Source: Azadirachta indica (Eukaryota; Streptophyta; Magnoliopsida; Sapindales; Meliaceae). From it: DNA of 64,000 nt. The stretch is from assembly GCA_022749755.1 (NCBI GenBank), contig CM040449.1:12000363-12064362 (forward strand). The letters are read 5' to 3'. The position numbers were made by a program, and so were the translations under genes. How positions within the stretch are numbered: position 1 is the stretch's first letter; every line of letters starts with the position of its first letter. This document shows positions 16,385 to 29,684 of this stretch, piece by piece. The notes under the pieces are model-generated. The model made no database searches, had not been told where the DNA came from, and was given only the letters and a program-made list of their open reading frames with translations.

Positions 16385-19354
16385 ATCTTCCGTCCAATTA
16401 CAAATCCATTCAAAAATTTGTCGCATCTACTAATACTTTTCCTTCGTTAAGTCTTAGGGATGCTCGGTTAGGGCATACCTCATTGAGTCATCTTCATTTG
16501 TTAGTTTCTAATAGTCTTCTGGTTATGTATCACAAGATCATTTTAATTGTGTGTCATATCAATTATCATAAAATACTGCCTTGTAGTTTAATAATAGTAC
16601 TTCGATTTCTCAAAGCTCCATATGACTTAATTCATTTTGATATTTATGGGCCTTTACTTAATATCACAATAGATGGCTCTAAATATTTTGTTATTTTTAT
16701 GAATGGTTATTTTTGTTATACATAACTATATCTTATGAAAATTATATTTGAACTTACTCAAATGTATCGTGATTTTTCCACCATGATTAAAACATAATTT
16801 TCTTGTTGCATTAACATTTTTTATACTAACAATGCTACGGAATACAAAGATTTTGAATTTTTAAAGTTTTTTCAGGATAATGGTATCATTTGTCATCGTT
16901 CTTGTCTAGGCACATCTCAACAAAATGGTAGAGTAGAAAGAAAACATCGACATATTCTAGAAGTTGTTCGTGCCCTTTTAATCTCAGCCTCTTGTCCTGA
17001 ACATTTTTGGGGAGAAACTACTCTTACAATTGTTTATACTATCAATCACATTCCTTCACCTATAATAGAAAATAAGTCACTTACGAATGACTTCTACCTA
17101 ATTACAATCTTCTTAAGGTATTTGGGTGTGCTTGTTTTATTCTTCTTCAACCTTATGAATGTACCAAATTAGAATCTTGAGTCTAATTGTGTTATTTTCT
17201 AGGGTATGGCATAGAACATAAAAGTTATAGGTGTTGGGATCCTATGTCTAATAGATTTCGAATCTCTCATTATGTAATTTTTTGGGTGCAAAAAATGTTT
17301 TCGATTTTATTAAGTTTTCGATATAAGTTTTCCGATATACCTTTTTTTCACTAATTAGAATTGTTTCCTGATGATTTTGATACAGATCATTCTGCTGAAC
17401 AACAAACAACTACATCCATCACCTTACAGCCTACTCCTAAGTAGTCGATTTTTTCTACAGGATCTAGTTCTCTTGAGCCTTTGTCTCTTGAGTCTGATCT
17501 TTCTTTTCGTCAATCTATAAGAGTAAGGGAGTTGTTAAATTTTGAGACTATCATTGTTTTTCTATTACACTTACATTATATGAGCCTCGATTATATTTCG
17601 AGGCCTGTTCTAACCCTGTTTGGCAGCAAGCAATGGCAGAAGAACTCTAAGCTCTTAAGAAATCTAATACTTGGGATTAGTTGATCTTCCACCAGGCAAA
17701 ACAGTAATTTGTTGCAAATAGGTTTATAAAATCAAAACCAATTCTGATGGCTCTATCAAAAGATACAAAGTTAGATTTGTTGCTAAAGGTTTTACACAAG
17801 AATATAGGATTGATTACAAAGAAACCTTTCCACTAATTGCTTGTATATATGGTGCTTTTTTGCTGTAGCAGCTATACGAAAATTGATTCTATTTCATATA
17901 GATGTCAAAAAATGCGTTTCTTAATGGTGATCTTTTTGAAGAAGTTTACATGAAACCTCCTTCTGGTTATCCTTATCCTTTATATAAAGTATGCAAGCTT
18001 TGACATGCCTTATATAGTCTCAAATAAGCTTCTTGTGCTTAGTTCTCTAAGTTCAGTGATTCAATTGAACAGTATGGCTTTCATCCTAGTTCTCATGATT
18101 CTGCTTTATTTATAAGTAGCTCAAAATGTGGCAGCACTCTCTTGTTGTTATATGTGGATGATATGATTATTACTGGAGATGATCTTGATGATATATATGA
18201 AATTAAATCTTCTCTTCAATAGCACTTTGAAATGAAAGATTTAGGCTATCTCAATTATTTTTTTGGTCTTCAGGTACTTTCTGACTCACATGGATATTAC
18301 TTATCTCAAGCTAAACATGTATATGATCTGCTAGCCAAAGCTAGGTTGACTGACAGTAAAACTAATTCTATGCCTATAAAACCAAATGTTAGACTTACAC
18401 CATATGATGGGGTTCCACTCTTAAATGCTACACTTTATAGATAATTAGTTGGTAGTTTGATATATCTTACTGTTACTTGCCCAAATATCTTTTATACTAT
18501 TCATATTGTTAGTCAATTTATGTTTGCACCTCACTCCACTCATTTTGCTGCCGTCCTTCACATTCTTCGCTATATTAAGGGCACTCTTTTCCATGGTTTA
18601 TATTTCTCTACTAATTTTGCTCTTTAGCTTCAAGCATACTCAGATGCAAACTGGACTGGTAATTCCACTTATCGACATTTCACTATTGGTCTATGTGTTT
18701 TCTTAGGAAAATCTCTTATTTCCCGGAAATGTAAAAAGTAAACTATTATTGCACGTTCCAGTACTAAGGTTAAATATCAAGCTTTTATGGATACTACCTA
18801 GGAAATTATTTGGCTTCAATGGTTATTAAATGATATAGGCATTCCTTTCACAAAGCCTACATTTCTTTTTTGTGATAATCGTAGTGCTATTCAAATTGCT
18901 CATAATGACGTTTTTCATGAATGTACTAAACATATTGAAGTCAACTATCACTTCATTCATCAACACATCGCCCAAGACCACGTTACAATTCATCTTATTT
19001 CTTCTGTTGATCAACTTGCTGATATTTTTACAAAATTTCATCTTTCTAACTGTTTTTAAGACTTAATATGCAAACTCAAGCTCACTTCGCTATCTTGAGT
19101 TTGAGCGGGGATGTTAGAATATTACAGCTTTACAGCTTTACATTTCTTTATTGCTCTTTATTGCTTTGATAAAATTATGTATATGTAGTGGCATTGCTTG
19201 AATATGTCGGATATGGATCAAGGATGTGTGGTATGGGTCAAGCATGTATATGTTAATTGTTTATTTATTCTTTCAACCTATAAAAACCATGTACATTATG
19301 CAAATTAAAACTAAGAAATGAAAACACATTTCTTCCATTTTCTTTTCTATATCA
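16385..19354 (+). mobile_element. 5'-truncated Ty1/copia LTR retrotransposon with only the 3' LTR
   Basis: Degenerate pol remnants read in copia order: a pre-integrase segment (RLGHTSLSHL near 16460), an integrase core with PYDLIHFDI (about 16620) and GTSQQNGRVERKH (about 16915), a reverse transcriptase with the catalytic YVDDMI (about 18152), and RNase H near 18640-19000. A polypurine-like TTGAGCGGGGA at 19101-19111 abuts the 3' LTR, about 19112-19354, which begins TGTTAGAATATTAC and contains TATAAAAACC. Gag, protease and the 5' LTR are missing. Stops and frameshifts are frequent, so it is not autonomous. It sits inside an F-box gene. Confidence 0.9.
19112..19354 (+). repeat. 3' LTR of the copia element
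   Basis: About 243 bp starting TGTTAGAATA directly after the polypurine tract and ending at the host duplication. It contains a TATA-like TATAAAAACC. No matching 5' LTR is present in the window. Confidence 0.75.
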
Positions 19355-19390
19355 ACCATGAATAACCATAACAATATAATCTTCATCTTC
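19355..19390 (+). repeat. right copy of 36-bp host target duplication
   Basis: Identical to 16349-16384. It is followed by the normal continuation of the F-box gene ('taatgggct'). Confidence 0.85.
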
Positions 19391-20367
19391 TAATGGGCTT
19401 GAAGATAGAACAAATTTGCGGACGTAAAAAGCATGCATTAAGTCATCAGAAATACCATTATCCCAATCTTCAAAAGATTTTAAGTCTGAGAGTTCAATTT
19501 GAACATGAGAATAAGGATGTAAAAGAGAAATGCCTCAGTTTCGATCAACTGTTATAAGCCAGCCCTTTGAAGAAAGAGTCTTCTTATCGTTCGCTTCCGG
19601 TTACCGAACCTGGTGACTCATACCATTTAATACATTGAACAAATCACGTTGCTGCTTAGTGTCTAAAGATTCTTTTTGTAGGGGAAGCAAAAGTTGAGGC
19701 ATATGATGTATTTGAACGCTAATTCTTCCTCAGATTTGCCGCAGATCCCCATGATTTACAAACTATACCGAAATTAATAAAATCCTCCAACGATTTTTTT
19801 CGCTGGGCAATCTCCACTAAAAGATCATGATTCAGTGCTGACCAATCTGACTTCTCAGTTTCAGCCGACATTGTATTTTGCTTCTCAATCTCCGTCTCCG
19901 CCCACATTGAGATGAAATCTGAGCAGTCATATCGAATAATTCAAAACCAATCCTCGGCAAGTAAGGGCATTAGTAAAATCTAAGCTTATAGCACTTGGAT
20001 ATCTATGTGGATACATATTTTACTTTTTTGTCAAAAAAGCTTTCCTATCTCAATTAGGAGATGATTTGGGTTTGACTCAAATGCTAGTTAATGTGTATAT
20101 ATTATATTTATTTTTAGAAAAGGTAATAGATACCTTTCTCAAGTTTAAAAACTCACATAAATACAAAGTTTTAAAAAAAAAAATCATACAGAAGGTTTGA
20201 AAAGATCGACACATACGTTCTCAGACAGTCAGTTGATTAATGAACAAAAATACACTCTTAACATGTTAAACTTTTAACACAATAATCTTCACAAAATTAA
20301 TTCATATTCCATAATGTTTTGATCATTGCAAATACCTTAATGTTTTTTCTTTTCTTCTATAATTCAG

Positions 20368-21061
20368 GGATAGAACCCTTTATTTCCCATAATCTATGGC
20401 CCTGAAGCTAAAGGGTAATGGATTTTTGCTGCTCTCATGAATATAATCAATGTAGGTTTCGATTATATTATAATCTGAAATCATTTTATTGAATTAAAGA
20501 TGTAGGACAAGAAGTAAGGGTCAACTAAATAAAAAATTTATTTTAAGTCATATATTTTTTATATTTATTAGAATTCTTATTTGATTTTATTGTTTTAAAT
20601 AAAATTCTACTTATTATTTTAATCTTAGTTAAAATCCCTTGGAATCATGGGAATTCTTAGTTCTTTAGAATTAAGATATATATTAGTATAAATAGTCCTT
20701 ATTATTCATTAATTTCAATCAATTCATTTAATAATATTTTCTTCAGTTAATCTTATGTAATTTATTTATTTTTCATTTCTTAAGTTATTTATCTATTTTT
20801 GAGAGTTCTTATCTTTAAATATTTAAAATATACGCTAAAATGACATCTACTATCGCTTCCGCACTACATCAAATAATTGCCATTAACTTGATTATCAGTA
20901 AAATTCTACAGCAATTGATAATTAATGGATGTCTAATGTTGCAGGAGCTTGAATTGGAAAAGTTCACACATTCGGCCCCATTTTCAGAGCTTAACAAGGC
21001 ATTTGAGTAAATGCTCAAAGGGGAAGAAGGCCTTCGATGCATCATCCGAATTGAAGAATAA
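20368..21061 (+). pseudogene. ADH copy 2 remnant: exons 3 and 10 only
   Basis: Exon 3 is recognisable at 20368-20414 (47 bp, same length as in copy 1, still with CAG before and GT after) but has an in-frame stop (GGA TAG). Exon 10 is recognisable at 20945-21061 with LELEKFTHSAPFSELNKAFE, then TAA in place of the following Tyr codon. Exons 1-2 and 4-9 are absent. Unrelated AT-rich DNA (about 20500-20870) lies between the two pieces. The 3' flank is the same as that of copy 1. Confidence 0.85.
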
Positions 21062-22138
21062 TAGAGTTTGCTGGAAAAGCTTACAATAGACTCTCTTTGT
21101 TTAATTGATACATAAATAATAACAGTTAATGTCTTTGTGATGTTTATATTCAACGATGCTCTGCAAAAACATGTATTTCGTAGCAATAATTATGTAAAAT
21201 GTTTCTTGTTTGGTGTCTTTCAGATCCAACCCTGCTTATAAAAACACATTTGTGAATATAAATTCATTATGTGAGTGAATATATATAGTTTTTCAAGTCT
21301 CCTACTTTAATGACAAATAGTATCAAAACAGAGAGGGAGTTCTATGCGAAACACTAAAGGCTGAATGAAGAGAAAGATAATGATCTGCGAATTTTCTATA
21401 CAAATTAACCATGGAAATCTTAGGATTTTCAATACATTAGTACTAAGAAAAGTTAGAGAACAAAGATTAATTTAATACATCAAAGTTTGTTTGGTTCATT
21501 AACCAGAGCCAATAACAGTGGGACAATAACATTGGAGGCAACAGCTGTAACAAAAATTGGAGAAAAAGAGACAACCAAACAACAGAAGACAGTTAATTAC
21601 CAATCAAACGAGCTCAAATTAGTGGTGGGCACCAATTCAATTTGCCTGAATGTATATTAAATTCAAATTTTTGTTAACACCACATCTCTATCATATATTA
21701 TTAAAGAAAAAAATGGAATCTGAAGGCAAAACCAGGAACAGAATCAGGGAATGGTTTTGACATTTTGTATGTATGTTAATGTCATCTATTCTTTTAGACC
21801 TTTCCGATTAATAATCTCTTCTGTAATGACCCAAAAATTGATATCTCAGAGAATAGATGATTACCCTTTCATCAACAGAGTGCAAATTCCTTGTATAAGA
21901 CAAAATCTTGGATATACATAAAATAATGTTATTCAAATTATATCTAAATTCCTTCTCTAGTTTGTAACTATAAGATCAAAATTTCCTCTAAATTCTCAGT
22001 TTTTAGTTGCACTAACCACAAAGGACAGGGGAAAAAAAAAAAGGAAAAAGCTTCTTGCTAAATAGAAAAACAGAATACTCTTTAACTGCGTTGTAAATAG
22101 AGAAAGAAGTCTAAAAGACACAGATACTCATAAACAGC
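21062..22138. other. duplicated ADH 3' flank (unit 2)
   Basis: Closely parallels the flank after 14300, including 'accagagccaataacagtgg' and 'gggcaccaattcaatttgcc', up to the start of the next F-box gene. It lacks most of the R1 module. No gene is seen. Confidence 0.7.
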
Positions 22139-23254
22139 CTAATCAAAACTCGGTTCAACCCACATAGGCGGAGAAAGAGAATCCAAAGATTTACCCTCAA
22201 AATACGAGCCGAAGGTGCCATCTTCAAGATTATAAATTCCCATATCCTTCCCTCCTCCTTCATCCTCGTAAAACCAATATGAGTCTAAATCATCATCAGT
22301 GAAGTATATAGAATTAGGTTTGCAATCTGAAACATGAGATACTTTAAAGAATGAAGAATTATGACCCAAGAACAAGGTTCTGTTTCCCAAATCCTTAATC
22401 TTTGTCCAATTATCAGCCGATATTTTTACTTGGAAAACCTCAAAGCCATAAGTTCCATAGGTATGCACATCATCACATTCTGGAAAAATTGGCTCGCGCG
22501 TAATCACCCACAATACATCCTCTGATACTACAACCAAATAAAAACTTTCGAAAAACTTATATCCAAGCCCAAGGGGCCTCTCAGCCACTCGCTGAACAAC
22601 GCAATTATCACCGTCGCTGCTGCTGAAATCACAAACCACAACCCCACCGTCAAAATCTATAGCATAAAACTTGCTATTATAATAAACAACATCTCTGAAA
22701 ACTGGGACTCGCGAGCTAGAGGAACAGGTGTCTAGTGTGATCCAAGCAGCAGCTTTAGAATTGGGTCTAATATAAGCCAATTTCCCACTACTTCCATGAA
22801 TAACCATAACAATATAATCTTCATCTTCTAATGGGCTCGACGACAAAACAAATTTGCGTATGAAAAAAGCATGCATTATGCCATGAAAAATACCATCATC
22901 CCAATCTTTAAAAGATTTGATGTTCGGAAGTTCAATTTGAACACGAGAATAAGGATGTAAAAGAGAAATTCTCCAGTCTCGATCAACCCTTAGAAGCCAG
23001 TCCTTCGAAGAAAGAGTCTTCTTACCATTGGCTTCTGGTAACCAAACCTGGCGACTCATACCCTTTGATACATTGAAAAAATCACGCTGCTGTTTGTCGT
23101 CGGATTCTTTTTGTGGGGCAAGCAAAAGCTGAGGCATATGATTATGTTTGAACGCATAATTCTCCTTCAGATTTGCCGCAGATCCCCATGATTTACAAAC
23201 GCTGCCGAAATTAATAAAATCCTCCAACAATTTTATTCGCTTGGCAATCTCCAC
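22139..23254 (-). CDS. F-box/DUF295 family gene, N-terminus probably lost
   Basis: An open frame of 371 residues, homologous along its length to the intact copies at 32360 and 37298, ending PPMWVEPSFD. It includes the second half of the F-box (MEIAKRIKLLEDFINFGSVCK) and the DUF295/KIB1-4 beta-propeller region (GTYGFEVFQVKISADNW, LGNRTLFLGHNSS). The family start is damaged: the MWAE start is followed at once by TAG, and the alternative MSAE start is ATA. Translation could only begin inside the F-box, losing the helix that holds WSALNxDLLV. The remainder is open and well conserved, so inactivation looks recent. Members act as substrate receptors of SCF ubiquitin ligases. Without a full F-box, SKP1 binding is doubtful. 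Confidence 0.75.
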   Translation of the reverse strand: MEIAKRIKLLEDFINFGSVCKSWGSAANLKENYAFKHNHMPQLLLAPQKESDDKQQRDFFNVSKGMSRQVWLPEANGKKTLSSKDWLLRVDRDWRISLLHPYSRVQIELPNIKSFKDWDDGIFHGIMHAFFIRKFVLSSSPLEDEDYIVMVIHGSSGKLAYIRPNSKAAAWITLDTCSSSSRVPVFRDVVYYNSKFYAIDFDGGVVVCDFSSSDGDNCVVQRVAERPLGLGYKFFESFYLVVVSEDVLWVITREPIFPECDDVHTYGTYGFEVFQVKISADNWTKIKDLGNRTLFLGHNSSFFKVSHVSDCKPNSIYFTDDDLDSYWFYEDEGGGKDMGIYNLEDGTFGSYFEGKSLDSLSPPMWVEPSFD

Positions 23255-23463
23255 TAAAATATCATAATTTAGTGCTGACCAATCCGACTGCTCAGTCTCC
23301 GCTGATATTGTAGTTTGCTTCTTAACCTACGTCTCTGCCCACATTATAGTTTTAGAGATGAAATCTAAGCAGTCAGATTAGAATAATTCAAAATCAACCC
23401 TAGGCAAGTATATAGGTCAATAAAATCTAAGCTTGTAGCACCTACATATATACATACATATTG

Positions 23464-23670
23464 GGAGCAGATCAATAGCCTCTTTTTTTATATAATTTCT
23501 TATATTAAATATAAACCGTTAAATATAAGTATAATCAATAGTTAAAATTACATCTGACTATTTAATTAATGTATATATCAGATGTAATCTCAATTGTTGA
23601 ATGTATTTAAATGTAACGGTTTATATTTGATGTAAAAAGTTATATAAAAAAAAGTTATTGATCCTACCGC
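23464..23670. mobile_element. Mutator-type MITE with 9-bp target duplication
   Basis: A 207-bp palindromic element. The left end begins GGAGCAGATCAATAGCC and the right end, reversed, GCGGTAGGATCAATAAC. Both arms contain 'atataaaccgtta' and 'acatctga'. It is flanked by the identical 9-mer TACATATTG at 23455-23463 and 23671-23679. The 9-bp duplication and long terminal inverted repeats suggest a MULE-derived MITE. A related end lies at 63824-64000. Confidence 0.85.
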
Positions 23671-23977
23671 TACATATTGCACTTTATGTTGGGAAAGCAT
23701 TCCTATCTTAATTAGTAGATGAACTTGGGCTCAACTCAAAAGAATGCTACATAATTTATATGTATTATAGATGGTTCGAGAAATCCCATACATAAATAGA
23801 AGGTTCAAAAAAAATCATACACATCTCTTTTATACCATCAATTGGTTAACCTTACTAATTACAATGGTCAAAATACCCTCTAACAACTTAAACTTAATAA
23901 TCCTCGCATAATTAATTCATATTCCATACTGTTTTGATCATTTGAAAATACCTTAATGTTTTACTTCTATAACTCGG

Positions 23978-24893
<916 letters not shown>

Positions 24894-25349
24894 GTTATTC
24901 TCCACATAAAATTTTCCATTTTCACATATGAAAGAGATATGAAGTAATGACTCAAATTGTTTGAAAACAGAGAAAGAGTTCTGGGTGAAACATTGAAGTC
25001 TAGAAGAGGAAGATGGATCATGCCCTCTGAATTTTCTATACAAAACCTGGAAAGAAATCACTGGATTAATTTCTGTTTGATGTTATTTTAATACATCAAA
25101 ATCTGTCTTAGTTCATGAACCTGACCTAATTGAAAACAATAATTATCTAATGTTACTGTACCACCGTTATCCATTCATAGAACTTTCTGATTAAATAATC
25201 TCTTCTATAATGATCCAAAAAATTGATATCTCAGAGATGAGATGATGTTGTTCTAGCTTGTAATTGGATTCAAGACACACCCATAAATTTATTGAATGAC
25301 CCATATTTATACCAATCTCGAACACAGTTTAGAAAGCACTTTTCTGATA

Positions 25350-25465
25350 TGATTTGACAGATCAAATGCTGAATTTCTAGAGCTGACAACCCCTCAAAAC
25401 ACAACTCAAGAAAGAAATTGAGGAAGACAGTCAAGTTTCCAATTCTGTGAGATCAATAAACTGAC
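25350..25465 (+). repeat. R1 repeat, copy 2 (partial)
   Basis: The right-hand part of the R1 module ('gatatgatttgacag', 'acacaactcaag'). It is followed directly by the repeat-like segment starting about 25485. Confidence 0.7.
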
Positions 25466-25484
25466 CATAAATAATGGTATACAA

Positions 25485-25745
25485 AATTAAAGTCCTTTTT
25501 GTGGCTGAAAAAGTCAGCCGCAAAAGAGGCTTTTGGGACTGAATTACAACCATTTATGGCTTAATTGCATTGGCTACGATAAGTCCAGACGCAAAGTTCT
25601 TTTTGTTATTTACAACTAATTTTAGCAATCGCAAAAAATATTTGTAGTGCAGCCAATTTTACGACTGATATGTATTAGCCGCAAAAAATATTTGCGACCA
25701 ACATGTAACGGCTATAAATAATTTGAAAGAATTTATATATATTTT
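25485..25745. mobile_element. probable non-autonomous DNA transposon fragment with AGCCGCAAAA motifs
   Basis: The short motif 'agccgcaaaa' and its variants recur several times (about 25512, 25677), with 'gtggctgaa' and 'aacggctataaa' towards the ends. Clustered subterminal motifs of this kind are typical of CACTA-like or related DNA elements. No clear ends or target duplication were found. Confidence 0.4.
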
Positions 25746-26049
25746 TTTACTACAACCTTTTATTACCAAATATTTGACTACATAAGGATATTATCTATTT
25801 GTAATATTTTTATCAACCTAAATATTGATCCCATCAAAATAATTTAAATATTAAACTAGAGGTGAACCAAATATTTAATATAATATTTTAAGCATGATTT
25901 GTATAATAGTAAAAAATTAAAAGACAAAAAGTAAAGTTTAAAGAAGATTTTACCATAAAATTTGAATATTCATCACTTTCTAATTGCTATAACTTCATAT
26001 TAATAAAGCAACCACTATCCATTATGGAACTCAAAGATCTTTAGCCATA

Positions 26050-29000
26050 CTATATGGTCCATTGTCCATTATCCCGATCTTACAATGACTTCTACATTGG
26101 AGTCCCACACCAATCTATCCTAGGCAATAACAGCTTTCGTTCTAGAGTTTTGATCCATCTGATCTTGGTCAATGTCTACAATACAAAAATTTTCTTTCTA
26201 TGATGTTTATACTCTCATGTGTAATAACTTGCTGATACAAAAGACCTATGCTCCAGCACCTTAACTGGAGCTAAAATCAAGCATCTCACTGAAAATATGG
26301 CTTCAATGTCATGCTTTGTAAAAGTCAGGATCAGATTTTTATCCTTGATCACTACATATGCTCGTCTCTTAAGATGATGTAGACAAGTAAGATCCATACA
26401 TGAGTATAGCTTTTAACAAATCTTAATGGTGGAATTATCCTCAACAAAGTCAGTACATATCCATAACATGATTATTTACACAACCAACAAGTGTTAAGCA
26501 ACCCAAGTGAGCAAAGACTACTGTAAAGGCAAATCTTTTAGCATAAAAATAAAGAAGAATATGTAAGTGATTATCATAAAAACCTGAGTTATTCATGTGG
26601 TTTCCAGCAGCCTCAGGCTCAGGTTCTTTTATGTGGGGAAAGTCCTTTACATGATAGAAGCTCTATGCTCAAAGCAATATTATAGCACCTGTAAATTTAA
26701 AACCATAAGTTTGTTAATGGGTATAATATAAAATAAGAGTTTGGATTTAAGTAAATATTGTTTTTCTACCAGGAAAAGAGAAAGAAGCAATATAGCTGTC
26801 TCTTACCATCGGGTTCTCAAATATTCCAGTAGCAGCATAGTAAACACACTTGTGGTCATTACTGTACATCTGATTGCACAAATAGAAAAAGAATATAACA
26901 ATGTTCAACAATTCAACTTATTGCATGCTTTAACAGAGCAAGCAAAATCATATGCCTTTTCAATTACAAACTTCTCTTGACCCATGCATTCTTCGCCATT
27001 AACTTTATAGTAGCCGAATTGATTTCTTAATGATATTTGCTCCAAACTCACAATTATTCTTTGGAAATCAAATGAGGAATCATGTTAAAACTGTGCATGA
27101 ATGATAGACACTTAGCCATTATGAGGTTATCACGTTTTGATCATCCTCTTCAAGAGCATGGATCTTCGATGGCATTAGCTATTGCAGAAAACAGTTGGCT
27201 GCAGCCACTACTTGGAATACCTTCCTCCACTGCTGCCCAACAAATATTTATAATATTCTGAATGAAAGCATGACTTCATGATGACAGAAGATGCAGAAGT
27301 AAAATTGATGTAGGAAGTTGAATATCTTTGTTCTTATACCCTCAGTTTCTTTGTTTAGAAGTAAAATTAATGTAGGAAGTACACCTGGATGTGTGACACT
27401 GATCCTAAGGGGAAAAGACAGAAATCAAATTCTATATATTAGATAAATGAGACAAAGAACCTTGTACTGCATAGAGCAAGACCCCCTGACAGTTTAGGAG
27501 TTTCCTGATCTTTCATTAAACTTCTCTTTTCCATATTCTCATCGGCTACCTGCACTCCTTCCATGACCAAATTTATCACTCTGCTCTGGTGTCTGATATC
27601 ATAACTGACATTCCTGCTTATGCCTGCAAAATTATAAAACAATTACACAATTATTAGTTTTCTGAAAGAAACATGCAAGACTAAAACTAGGTGCAGAAGA
27701 AGAAATAATTAACTACCCTTCTGTAAAGTTCATCTAGAGTAGTACTTCCAAATTTCTGGCTTCTAGGAGAGTTGAGAATACAGAACATGTTTTCACTGCT
27801 TGCCTTCTCCACTGGGGTTATTAATTAAGCAACTAGCTAGCAGTTACCTTTTCCTTTGCAAAAGAGATAAATTAACCACAAAGCATTATAACTGAACGCT
27901 AAGTTGGCATTCAGAGATTGTAAATGCTTCTTTATACAAGTACATACTCAAAAAGACATTATGAAATTCAACAGGTTAACCTTATTTGATTTTTTATCTT
28001 CATATCTGTGTTGTCCCCACAAATTTCCTTTTTTGTTTCCATGACCAATCTAGTTGTCTCTCAGTATTACTCTACTAGCTAGCATGACTCTTTGTTAACC
28101 AAAATTAATTTCCCATCTGTTATTCAATACTGAACCTGTTACAAAATAATTATACTGCTCGGGGATAGCAGAAGGGGATTAAGGATTAGATTTTTGAAAA
28201 CAATATATGATCAAGCATCATGCACACACACACGCACATATACATATATATATATATATTTACAGAGAAACAAGGTAATTTTAATAGAGTAATAAAGACA
28301 TTACAGATTTACATCTGGTCAGTTGAATAGATATACTATCATGCAATAGTTTCATCATGCATACGACAACTGCCAAAGCCTCTGGCCTTGGCTCTGTTCC
28401 TAAGTTCTATTATTTTCCTAAGGGCCCTAACCATAATAAATTTACTTGCAGAATTTCCCTAACCATAATAAACTTATTCACAGAATTTTAGTCCCAAATG
28501 AATTACTGTCATAAAGAAAATCAAATAGCCAGCTTAGATATTTATAACATAAACTTTTTTGTCATTGGAAACAACAGAAGAAAATTGTTTAGTGCGCAAC
28601 CTCAATGTCAACTTAATAGATGAAAGGATCCAAAATTATTGCTTCAAACACAAGACCATACAACGGTTCAGATGGAAGTTATCATGAATGCAAATAGACA
28701 TACTTTTATTCCTGGAACCAACACAAAGTAAAGAACAATTATAAAAATTTAAGAGAAAGTCAAATGTGGCAAATAACTTAATCAAGAATATAATGGCCAT
28801 CCTCATAGACTTGGAACATTAATGCCAAACTCATTTGAACATAACCTTTCAGCTGCAAACTAAATACCATATTAGTTAATATCTCTCACCAATAAATTGA
28901 ACATCAGGCACGACCTATCAGTTCATTTTCAACGTAAGAATCAGGATCACATGCTTCATCATCAAGTATCACTATAGCATTCAAAATTGATGAAATTGAC

Positions 29001-29420
29001 ATTTTAAGAAATATGAAAATAAAAAACTCATTGAGAAAATTTATCAGACAGCTTCTGTGCAGTATTAAAATGTTCTGTTAAATTGTCAGCCTAGGATCAA
29101 ACACTATAATTCTACACAAATAAATTGAACACAATTTTATCTCACGACTTTCAAAGAATAATCTTGTTTTTCAAAAATAATTGAAGGAGACGGCAATCAC
29201 CTCAAATCCTCAAATTATCATTCATTCAACAACCCTAATTATATTAATTAATCACCGAAGAATACAAATCACAAGAGTTAATCAGCATAAGAATAAAATG
29301 AAAATATCTAGAAAATTTCTTACCTGTAATCCTCGGAAGAATCTGGAATGTTGAAACTCGATAAGCTTTCTACTCTTGAGCTTTTCAAACTGACCAGAGA
29401 ACTAGGGATTTCGGACAAGG
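26050..29420 (-). other. unidentified spliced gene or gene fragment on the minus strand
   Basis: Several open pieces on the minus strand look like exons with splice signals. They are: a leader-like piece ending at 29328 before GTAAGA; about 27720-27815 (ENMFCILNSPRSQKFG...LDELYRR); about 27480-27620 (SYDIRHQSRVINLVMEG); about 26830-26880 (SNDHKCVYYAATGIFENPM before GTAAGA); about 26585-26680 (HVKDFPHIKEPEPEAAGNHM); about 26300-26395 (LHHLKRRAYVVIKDKNLILT, then TFTKHDIEAIFS before GTGAGA); and a last piece near 26090-26180 (TLTKIRWIKTLERKLLLPRI). I do not recognise the family. Phases do not connect perfectly between all pieces, so it may be decayed. Its 5' end abuts an R1 repeat, so it interrupts the ADH/F-box unit 3 flank. 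Confidence 0.4.
28206..28260. repeat. CA/TA microsatellite
   Basis: (CA)n running into (TA)n, within the presumed intron of the unidentified minus-strand gene. Confidence 0.8.
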
Positions 29421-29684
29421 GCAAGTTTAAACCAATAGAAATATTAAGGGGGAGATTACTGTCGTTGCATATCTGAACCAAAACTGTGCAGCTGAAGCAA
29501 CTATTACATGCAAAAAATAAAGGGCATAATGCCTATACTTATCAAACCATCTTCTTTTCTTTTCTGGTATGATTTGACAGATCAAATGCTGAATTTATAG
29601 AGCCGAAAATGCCTTCAAAACACAACTCAAGAAAGACACTGAGAAAGACAGTCATGTTCTAGTTCTGTGAGACCAGTAATGAAA
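29418..29684 (+). repeat. R1 repeat, copy 3
   Basis: A nearly full R1 module, from 'agtttaaaccaatagaaatatt' to 'gttctagttctgtgag'. It borders the 5' end of the unidentified minus-strand gene on one side and the long inverted-repeat element on the other. Confidence 0.75.

Larger units (their letters stand above)
15682..19907 (-). pseudogene. F-box/DUF295 pseudogene split by a copia retroelement
   Basis: A copy of the F-box/DUF295 family seen intact at 32360-33541. The N-terminal half (about 19355-19907, starting MWAETEIEKQ or MSAETEKSDW, with the F-box LNHDLLVEIAQRKKSLEDF) is separated from the C-terminal half (15682-16384, ending in the conserved PPMWVELSSD) by about 3 kb of Ty1/copia sequence. 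There are also frameshifts: a one-base loss near 19725 after the F-box, and one near 16255-16290 before the propeller repeats. The host sequence at the insertion is duplicated on both sides (16349-16384 and 19355-19390). It cannot encode a full protein. Confidence 0.9.
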
